NCBI GenBank assembly: GCA_964564595.1
Contig: CAZMCA010000002.1
Coordinates: forward strand, 1-64,000
Reading direction: 5' to 3'
DNA length: 64,000 bases
Origin: JBEVOS01 sp964564595
GTDB taxonomy: Bacteria; Pseudomonadota; Alphaproteobacteria; Caulobacterales; Aquidulcibacteraceae
The translations under genes and the position numbers were made by a program. Positions within the stretch are counted from its first letter, which is position 1. Every line of letters begins with the position of its first letter. Under the pieces are notes generated by a model. That model did no database searches, was not told where the DNA came from, and worked only from the letters and a program-made list of their open reading frames with translations. Shown here piece by piece: positions 58,265 to 64,000 of this stretch.

Positions 58265-58984
58265 TCACGCGCCCGCGAGATGTTCGGCCGGGATCACGAG
58301 CCGCGCGGGGAACAGCAAGCGCACGCCATCGGCGAATTGTTCGATCCTCCCGTCCAATTGCACCAGCAGCCGGCGCGCCAGCGCCACGTGCGTCCACGTC
58401 TCGAACGGGTGGACTGACGAAATCGTGAGTTCGAACATCGAAGGCGCGCCCACGCGCATGCTGGCGGTGACCTTCAGGTGTTCGCCGCGCGCACGCTCCA
58501 GCGCGTCCGTGAACAAGCATTCGAGCAGATCTTCGGTGCGGTCCTGAAAGCCGAGCACGACGAGGCCAGCGGCATCATGCGTGGCCGTGAACGCAACGCC
58601 GCGCGACTGCGCCGGATCGGCCGCCTGTGCAAACAAACGCTCCAGCGTGCCGTCCACCGAAAACATCGCCGATGTCGGCTCGGCATGCCCGCCCTCCATC
58701 CGCGCGAGATCCGGCACATCGGCGGCCACTTCCTGCATTGCAGACAGCGCCTCCCACAACACATCGAGCAACAGCGCGCGGGCGGCTTCGTCAGGCTCCT
58801 GGCGCGCCTTCTCAACCAGCGTCAGCGCACCGCCGAGCGGCGCGCGCATCCCACGCTCGACCGAGCGCAGCATGCGCGAGCGTGCAGCGAGCGCTGCGCG
58901 CCCTTCCGCAACGAGACGCGCGACAACCGCCTCGGCCCGCCGCCGGCGCGCGCCTTCCCCGATCTCATCCGCCGCATCTTCCAT
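58265..58984 (-). CDS. Histidine-kinase-like protein lacking the phosphoacceptor His
   Basis: 239 residues. The first half resembles a kinase dimerisation helix pair: VERGMRAPLGGAL stands where kinases have SHELRTPLN, with Arg where the phospho-His should be, and VPDLARMEGG matches the typical LxRIEAG end of the second helix. The second half resembles a decayed ATPase domain: RTEDLLECLFTDAL for the N box and VALARRLLVQLDGRIEQF for the final helix and strand, while the Gly-rich ATP-lid boxes are missing. So it is probably a catalytically dead scaffold or a ChpT-like fold without His. It is next to a receiver protein on the same strand. Start ATG 58984 has a poor ribosome site. Confidence 0.7.
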   Translation of the reverse strand: MEDAADEIGEGARRRRAEAVVARLVAEGRAALAARSRMLRSVERGMRAPLGGALTLVEKARQEPDEAARALLLDVLWEALSAMQEVAADVPDLARMEGGHAEPTSAMFSVDGTLERLFAQAADPAQSRGVAFTATHDAAGLVVLGFQDRTEDLLECLFTDALERARGEHLKVTASMRVGAPSMFELTISSVHPFETWTHVALARRLLVQLDGRIEQFADGVRLLFPARLVIPAEHLAGA

Positions 58985-59056
58985 TCCGCAAACGTAAGGC
59001 GGGGCGCGTGTCGGAAAGGTTAATCCAGAGAATTTCGAGAACGTGAGAATGAAGTT

Positions 59057-59653
59057 TTAGAGTTGCACGCGCTGCGGCTTGAACAGCGTGTCGATCTCGT
59101 TCTGCTCCATGTTCGGCTCCATCGCATCGCCAACAGCGAGCGAGAGATCATCGACGCGCCGGCCCTGCGTGCCCGCGGGCGGGCCCATATTGCGAAAGCG
59201 ACGGTCGGGCCCGACATAGCTCGGCGTCTCCACGAAAGCGCGGTTCTCGCGCGCGATCCATTGGATGCGCTGCAGCAGCACGTCGGCCTTCAGTGGCTTG
59301 GTGAGCACGAAATTGGCGCCGCTATCGCGCGCCCGCATCAGATCCGATTTGCACACGTGCCCCATCGTGGCGATCACCGGCGCGACATTGTTGGGCGCAA
59401 TGCCCGAACGGCGCGCCCAGGAGAGAAACCGCGCGCCTTCGTTGTCGTTCGCGACATCGACCACGATCAGATCGACGGTGCCGCCCTCGAAAATCGCGCG
59501 CGCCTCCTTCGCCGTCGCGCACAGATGCCGCGCGCCAACGCCGAAACCGCGCAGAATTTCGTCGAGCATTGTCAGCGTTTGGGCGCTGCCATCGACGGCG
59601 AGAACCGTCGCGCCCGTCAGATTGATCCTGGTGTTCCAATCCAGTGCGGACAT
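59057..59653 (-). CDS. Single-domain response regulator with C-terminal extension
   Basis: 198 residues. The CheY-like receiver spans about residues 12-130: one Asp of the acidic pocket in VLAVDGS, phosphoacceptor Asp in LIVVDVAN, Thr in VIATMGH and Lys in VLTKPL. The remaining 70 residues have no DNA-binding fold; they include the basic motif YVGPDRRFR and GRRVDD. ATG 59653 is preferred because GGAAGAG precedes it; an in-frame TTG lies five codons upstream. It lies 72 bases upstream of the pseudo-kinase gene on the same strand. Output is presumably by protein contact. Confidence 0.82.
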   Translation of the reverse strand: MSALDWNTRINLTGATVLAVDGSAQTLTMLDEILRGFGVGARHLCATAKEARAIFEGGTVDLIVVDVANDNEGARFLSWARRSGIAPNNVAPVIATMGHVCKSDLMRARDSGANFVLTKPLKADVLLQRIQWIARENRAFVETPSYVGPDRRFRNMGPPAGTQGRRVDDLSLAVGDAMEPNMEQNEIDTLFKPQRVQL

Positions 59654-59784
59654 GGCGCGCTCTTCCAAGCAGCCCCAGGCCTTGGGGCCGAAATTTCTCC
59701 GCCTTCAGCCCGCTTTTTCTGCGCGGGCCTGCCGTTCTCCGGCGGGACAATTCCTCTCGCCACGCGCTGAACGAACGGTTAAAT
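59654..59784. promoter_or_regulatory. Hairpin-rich divergent spacer of the signalling cluster
   Basis: 131 bases between the receiver gene (minus) and the MASE1-PAS gene (plus). It contains three short inverted repeats: GCCCCA/TGGGGC around 59671-59687, GCCCGC/GCGGGC around 59708-59728, and CCG/CGG copies around 59731-59744. These could be operators or leader structures. No promoter is asserted. Confidence 0.35.
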
Positions 59785-61203
59785 ATGAAAATCATGCGGG
59801 AATTTTCTGCAGTTCTCGAAAAGCCGCGCAGCGCCGGAGATCATCGGGCCGAGGCCAAGGCTTCGATTGCAGCCCTTCCGAATTCTGACATGGTGGCCGC
59901 GATGGGCGCGGCGGGCATAGTTCCGGGTCGGCCTGTGCTTTTGCGCGGGCTGCAGCTTGCCGCGTTCTATTTCGCGGCTGCGGCCGGCTGCGTTCTGCTC
60001 ACGCGCTACGGCGCCGCTGTCGCACCGATCTGGCTCGCGAGCCCGATCCTCGCTTGGGTGCTGATCGGCGCGGAGCGGCGCGATTGGCCATTTCTCATCG
60101 CATGTGCCGCCGTTGCGCATCTCGCCGCCAACATCGTCGCGGGCGAGCCCGGGCCTGTGGTGGCAATCTATCTCCTCGCCAACATGGCGGATGGGTTTAC
60201 CGCCGCTGCGCTGTTGCGCTGGCGCGGCGACACGCTTGCGTTTCGCGAGCGAGACGAGCTGCTGCGCTTTCTGGTGATCTGCGGGCTGGCCGCACCCGCA
60301 GCGTCAGTCGCGGTGCTCATGGCGGGCTCCGCGTTCGGCGCGATCACGCTCGATTGGCCGTGGCCGCGCACTTGGTTTCTCTCCATCGCGCTCGGCCTCA
60401 TCTTGTTCCTGCCGATCGTGAAGGCGGCCGATCAGGGCAGCTGGCGCGCGCTGTGGCGGCCGAACCGTGCGCTGTACGCGCTCGTTCTCTTTGGCGCGCT
60501 CGCCGCGTTGGGCGTTACGGCGTGCCTCTATCCGCTGAACAATTCCGTGCTGCTCTACGTGATGACCCCGATCCTAGTGTTGATCGCGTTCGAAACCGGC
60601 GTCACCGGCGTTGGGCTCGCGCTCGCTTTCGTTGCCGCGCTTTTGTTCTCGTTGGCGTGGGCCGGCTACAATCCGATCTTCTGGCGCCCTGCTCCGCACG
60701 ACATGTTCCTGGCGCTGCAAGCGTTGCTCGCAACCAACTCGATCGCCGTTCTGCCGCTCGCGGCTGCGCTTGAGGAAAAGCAGCGCGCCTATGAAGAAGC
60801 TTCCGGCGCACTCTCGGAAGCGCGCGAGGCATGGGGCGGACTTCTGGCCGCAGAAGCTCATTTCCAGTTGATCGCCGATCATGCGCAAGAGATGATCTTG
60901 AGATTGGACGCAGGCGGAGCGATTCTCTTTGCTTCTCCGGCCTGCGGCGCCCTTGGCCATGAGCCGATCGCGCTGGAGGGCACGAACTTCTTCTCCCATC
61001 TTCCGGATTCCGACGCCGCGCTCATTCGCGGCGCGATGTGCGATCTTGAGTCGCGCCGCGCCTACCACCAGCCCGAGAGCTGGCGGTTCCAGTTCCGCAC
61101 GGCAAATGGGGAACCGGTTTCGCTCGACGCGCACGCAACGCTCTCAGCCCCGCCTGACGGCGCATCCGACGAGGTCGTCCTCGTGTTGCGGACGGCGAGC
61201 TAG
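59785..61203 (+). CDS. MASE1-PAS membrane sensor without output domain
   Basis: 472 residues. About eight membrane segments (residues 55-330) form a MASE1-type sensory domain with APIWLASPILAWVLIG, WPRTWFLSIALGLILFLP and ALLATNSIAVLPLAAALEEKQ. A short coiled region leads to one PAS domain at about 365-470 (FQLIADHAQEMILRLDAGGA, ILFASPACGALGHEP). Most MASE1 proteins continue into a GGDEF, EAL or kinase domain; this one stops after PAS. The start may be ATG 59785 or 59794. The next gene starts two bases after its stop, so the two are surely cotranscribed. Confidence 0.82.
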   Translation: MKIMREFSAVLEKPRSAGDHRAEAKASIAALPNSDMVAAMGAAGIVPGRPVLLRGLQLAAFYFAAAAGCVLLTRYGAAVAPIWLASPILAWVLIGAERRDWPFLIACAAVAHLAANIVAGEPGPVVAIYLLANMADGFTAAALLRWRGDTLAFRERDELLRFLVICGLAAPAASVAVLMAGSAFGAITLDWPWPRTWFLSIALGLILFLPIVKAADQGSWRALWRPNRALYALVLFGALAALGVTACLYPLNNSVLLYVMTPILVLIAFETGVTGVGLALAFVAALLFSLAWAGYNPIFWRPAPHDMFLALQALLATNSIAVLPLAAALEEKQRAYEEASGALSEAREAWGGLLAAEAHFQLIADHAQEMILRLDAGGAILFASPACGALGHEPIALEGTNFFSHLPDSDAALIRGAMCDLESRRAYHQPESWRFQFRTANGEPVSLDAHATLSAPPDGASDEVVLVLRTAS

Positions 61204-61205
61204 CA

Positions 61206-61805
61206 ATGCGCTCCAGGTTGACTCGGCAGGCCGGCGAAGCCGTCCGAAAGCTTCGGCTTTCGAAGGGCTGGACGCTGTTGCAGCTCAGCGAAAAATCGGG
61301 CGTGCCGCTCTCGACGCTTTCGAAGCTCGAACTTGGGCAATCGTCCCTCACGTACGACAAGATCCTGCGCATCTGCCGCGCGCTCGATGTCGATCCGGGC
61401 CTCACCATTCTGCAGGAAACGCAGTCGAGCCCCGCGCCAAGCGGGCGGCGCGCTGTGATCCGCGCCGAGGAAGGCGAGCCTTCGCAGCTCGGCCCGCACC
61501 CGATCAAGGTCGCCGCGCACGATCTGCTCTCGAAGTGCTTCACGCCGATCGTGTGCACGCTCACCGCAAAGACGCTCGCGGAGCACGGCGCGATGCAAGC
61601 GCTGCCCGGCGAAGCTTACATCTTCATGATCGAAGGCGCGGCGATGCTGCACAGCGAGGTGTACGCGCCGCTGAAACTCAACACAGGCGACGCCGTGTTC
61701 TTCGACGGCACGATGAACCACGCCCTGCTCTGTTTCGGCGATGGCCCCGCCAGGGCGCTCATCGTGCTCGCAGGCGACGAAGGCCCCTGGCGGGAAGCGA
61801 TCTAG
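61206..61805 (+). CDS. XRE-family regulator with C-terminal cupin
   Basis: 199 residues. N-terminal Cro/CI helix-turn-helix at about 8-62 (VRKLRLSKGWTLLQLSEKSG, STLSKLELGQSSLTYDKI), and a C-terminal cupin-like beta-barrel at about 105-195 (PGEAYIFMIEGAAMLHSE, LNTGDAVFFDG, NHALLCFGDGPARALIV). This layout is common in regulators of catabolic and polyamine or amino-acid genes, where the cupin binds the effector. ATG 61206 lies two bases after the MASE1-PAS stop, so sensor and regulator form an operon. Confidence 0.9.
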   Translation: MRSRLTRQAGEAVRKLRLSKGWTLLQLSEKSGVPLSTLSKLELGQSSLTYDKILRICRALDVDPGLTILQETQSSPAPSGRRAVIRAEEGEPSQLGPHPIKVAAHDLLSKCFTPIVCTLTAKTLAEHGAMQALPGEAYIFMIEGAAMLHSEVYAPLKLNTGDAVFFDGTMNHALLCFGDGPARALIVLAGDEGPWREAI

Positions 61806-61811
61806 CGCAGC

Positions 61812-62789
61812 TTACGCCGCCGCGAATTTCGCCAAACGGCCGCGGATGATCTCATCGGCTTCCTTCATGATGCCGTCGATCAGCTCTTTGCATGTCGGGA
61901 TGTCGTGGATGAGCCCAACCACCATGCCGCATGACCAGCCGCCGGCATCCATATCGCCGTCGATCATCACGCGCGGATAAACGCCGGCCAGCTCGCTGGC
62001 GATATCCGCGAAGGTCAGCTTCGGCCCAAGCTCGCGCTCCTTCACCAGCAGACGCTCAACGGCCGCGTTCGTCAGCACGCGTTCGGTGTTGCGCAGCGGA
62101 CGCATCACAAGGCGCGTATCGAGTTCGGTCGCGGCAACGATCGCTTGCTTAACGTTCTCATGCACCGGCGCTTCCTTGGTCGCGATGAAGCGCGTGCCCA
62201 TGTTGATGCCGTCCGCGCCCATTGCGAGCGAAGCCACCAACGAGCGCGCGTTCGCCATCCCGCCGGACGCGACGAACGGAATCTTAAGCTCCTCCGCCGC
62301 GCGCGGCAGCAGGATCATGTTCGGCACATCGTCTTCGCCCGGATGGCCGCCGCACTCGAAGCCATCGACGCTCACCGCGTCACACCCGATCTGCTCAGCC
62401 TTCAGCGAGTGGCGCACGCTCGTGCACTTATGGATCACCTTGATCCCGTTTTCCTTCAGCGCGGGGAGCCATTTCGCCGGATTGTTGCCCGCGGTTTCGA
62501 CGATCTTCACGCCGCCATCGATAATCGCTTTCACGTAGCCGGGATAATCGGGCGGCGTGACAGCGGGCAGGAACGTCAGGTTCACGCCGAACGGCTTTGA
62601 CGTCATTTCCCGGCAGCGCGCGATTTCCTTTGCGAGATCGTCGGGCGTCCGCTGCGTCAAGCCGGTGATGATGCCGAGCCCGCCCGCGTTCGAGACGGCG
62701 GCGGCCATTTCGGCGAAGCCGACAAAGTGCATCCCGCCCTGAAGGATCGGGTGTTCGATGCCAAACATCTCGGTAATGCGCGTCTTCAT
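61812..62789 (-). CDS. Nitronate monooxygenase (NMO class)
   Basis: 325-residue FMN-dependent TIM-barrel enzyme that oxidises alkyl nitronates. Family blocks: EHPILQGGMHFVGFAEMAAAVSNAGGLGIITG, the catalytic His in DGFECGGHPGEDDV, FVASGGMANARSLVASLAMGADGINMGTRFIATKEA. Some homologues are annotated as enoyl-ACP reductase FabK-like or 2-nitropropane dioxygenase, so the natural substrate is uncertain. AAGGGGAGCGG supports ATG 62789. It is convergent with the XRE-cupin gene, stops seven bases apart. Confidence 0.9.
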   Translation of the reverse strand: MKTRITEMFGIEHPILQGGMHFVGFAEMAAAVSNAGGLGIITGLTQRTPDDLAKEIARCREMTSKPFGVNLTFLPAVTPPDYPGYVKAIIDGGVKIVETAGNNPAKWLPALKENGIKVIHKCTSVRHSLKAEQIGCDAVSVDGFECGGHPGEDDVPNMILLPRAAEELKIPFVASGGMANARSLVASLAMGADGINMGTRFIATKEAPVHENVKQAIVAATELDTRLVMRPLRNTERVLTNAAVERLLVKERELGPKLTFADIASELAGVYPRVMIDGDMDAGGWSCGMVVGLIHDIPTCKELIDGIMKEADEIIRGRLAKFAAA

Positions 62790-62920
62790 GCGGCCGCTCC
62801 CCTTATGGTTGCTATTCGTGCGTTGGACGCATTCCGGCGCCCGGCCGCGCGCATTTCAAGCGAAAACTGGCGCCCGCCCCACGCGCGCGGGTAGTCTTCG
62901 GGCAAAGACGGGCGGCGCGC

Positions 62921-64000
62921 ATGGCCGAACACACCACCGATCAACCGGCGTCTGCCGACGACCTCGACGCGCTCGCGGCCGAGAAGCCGCGCTTTCGCCG
63001 CTGGCGCATCTACGCCGGGGCCGCCGCAGCGCTCGTTATGCTCGTGGCGCTCTTCTTCATGCTTCGGCCGGTGAGCGTCACAACGGCCCAAGCGCATACC
63101 GGCCCGGCGGTTGAGTCGGTTTACGCATCGGGCGTCGTCGATTTCGTCCGGCAAGCGCGCGTTGCGCCCGTCGTGAGCTCGCCGATCCGCGCCGTGCGCG
63201 TCGCCGAAGGGCAGAACGTCACGCGCGGCCAAGTGCTCGCAGAACTCGTCGATGGGCCCGAACGCGCCAATGTGTTGCAGCTTCAAGCGCAAGCCGCGGT
63301 CGCGAGCGCGCAAGCGCGGCGCACGCAACAATTGTTCGAGCGCGGCTTCGCCGCCCGCGCGGCCTATGACGACACGCGCAACCAGGCGCTCGCCGCAGAA
63401 GCCGCCGCAAACGCTGCGCGCGCGCAGCTTGACGATTATCGCATCCGCGCGCCCTTCACCGGGCGCGTAATGCGCCGCGACGCCGAGCCGGGCGATCTCG
63501 CGACGCCTGCCAATCCCCTCTTCGTCATCGCCGATCCGTCTTCGCTGCGCATCACCGCGGACGTCGATGAGCGCGATGCGGGGCGCCTCCGCGAAGATAT
63601 GGAAGCGCTGGTGCGCGCCGATGCGTTTCCAGGCCAATCCTTCGCCGCGCGCGTATCGGAAGTGACGCCGCAGGGCGATTCCACTGGCCGCATCTTCCGC
63701 GCACGCCTCGCGCTGGAAGAAGGCGTGCCGCTCCGTCCCGGCATGACAGTCGAGATCAACATCGTGCTGGCGCAGCGGGACAACGCGCTGCTCGTTCCGA
63801 CGCGCGCATTGCGGGACGGGGCCGTGTTCGTGGCGGAAGACGGCCGCGCCCGCCGGCGCGCGGTGCAGGTTGGCGTGCAGGGCGCGCAGGACACGGAAGT
63901 CCGCGAAGGCCTCACAGCCGGCGCGCGCGTCATCCTCGATCCGCCAGCCAATCTGCGCGACGGCGCCCGCATTGCGGAGCGCCGCGAAGGCGGCGACTGA
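62921..64000 (+). CDS. RND-efflux periplasmic adaptor (membrane fusion protein)
   Basis: 359-residue adaptor of the HlyD/AcrA family. One N-terminal membrane anchor (IYAGAAAALVMLVALFFML, about residues 30-48), a lipoyl/barrel-sandwich half at about 60-110 (SSPIRAVRVAEGQNVTRGQVLAELVDG), a coiled-coil hairpin at 110-170 and a beta-barrel region (FTGRVMRRDAEPGDLATPANPLFVIADPSSL). The TGA stop is the last codon of the window. It starts 131 bases from the divergent nitronate monooxygenase gene. An inner-membrane pump or ABC permease gene is expected directly downstream, outside the window. Confidence 0.9.
   Translation: MAEHTTDQPASADDLDALAAEKPRFRRWRIYAGAAAALVMLVALFFMLRPVSVTTAQAHTGPAVESVYASGVVDFVRQARVAPVVSSPIRAVRVAEGQNVTRGQVLAELVDGPERANVLQLQAQAAVASAQARRTQQLFERGFAARAAYDDTRNQALAAEAAANAARAQLDDYRIRAPFTGRVMRRDAEPGDLATPANPLFVIADPSSLRITADVDERDAGRLREDMEALVRADAFPGQSFAARVSEVTPQGDSTGRIFRARLALEEGVPLRPGMTVEINIVLAQRDNALLVPTRALRDGAVFVAEDGRARRRAVQVGVQGAQDTEVREGLTAGARVILDPPANLRDGARIAERREGGD

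Overview
The window is GC-rich chromosomal DNA from an alphaproteobacterium. The abundance of TonB-dependent receptors (TBDRs), the HisN-type histidinol-phosphatase, the agmatine deiminase route to putrescine and the acyl-CoA catabolism genes would fit a Caulobacterales/Hyphomonadales-type aquatic or wastewater bacterium. That placement is inference; there is no rRNA or marker gene to settle it. I see no tRNA, rRNA, CRISPR array, transposase or prophage. Two runs of exactly 100 N show a draft scaffold.

Layout. 1-4.8 kb: 3' part of typA, an arylsulfatase, an XRE regulator. 4.8-10.1 kb: hisN and an amidase (+), facing a minus-strand putrescine operon (aguA, DsbA/HCCA-isomerase-like gene, aguB, small lipoprotein) whose first three genes overlap by 1 and 4 bases. 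10.1-26.5 kb: an Oar-like TBDR, a GT39-type membrane glycosyltransferase, a double-length TetR regulator and three tandem paralogous TBDRs, the middle one frameshifted. 27-36.6 kb: fatty acid/acyl-CoA genes (bifunctional FadB-like enzyme, acyl-CoA synthetase, acyl-CoA dehydrogenase), an aldo/keto reductase, a MATE exporter and an ArsR-SRPBCC-GST operon. 36.8-41.2 kb: a wrecked amidohydrolase gene at scaffold gap 1, a NUDIX hydrolase, and convergent glpK and glpD. 41.2-45.7 kb: two tandem type-B carboxylesterases (one split by gap 2) and a luciferase-like flavin monooxygenase. 45.9-52.9 kb: two more TBDRs and a second double-length TetR regulator paralogous to the first. 53.1-58.2 kb: a heterodimeric ABC exporter and an MHS-family MFS symporter. 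58.3-61.8 kb: a signalling cluster made of a histidine-kinase-like protein lacking the phosphoacceptor His, a receiver protein, a MASE1-PAS sensor with no output domain, and an XRE-cupin regulator. 61.8-64 kb: nitronate monooxygenase and an RND-efflux adaptor.

How it may work together (inference). Five related TBDRs, two single-chain TetR pseudodimers, secreted esterases, a sulfatase, a flavin monooxygenase and beta-oxidation enzymes look like an uptake-and-degradation neighbourhood for hydrophobic or esterified organic compounds. CGCTACG-containing sequences lie 110-215 bases upstream of these five TBDRs but were not seen upstream of the Oar-like one, so they may be co-regulated. The most unusual items are the paired tandem-TetR regulators with these shared upstream elements, and the dispersed phosphorelay-like cluster with a pseudo-histidine-kinase.
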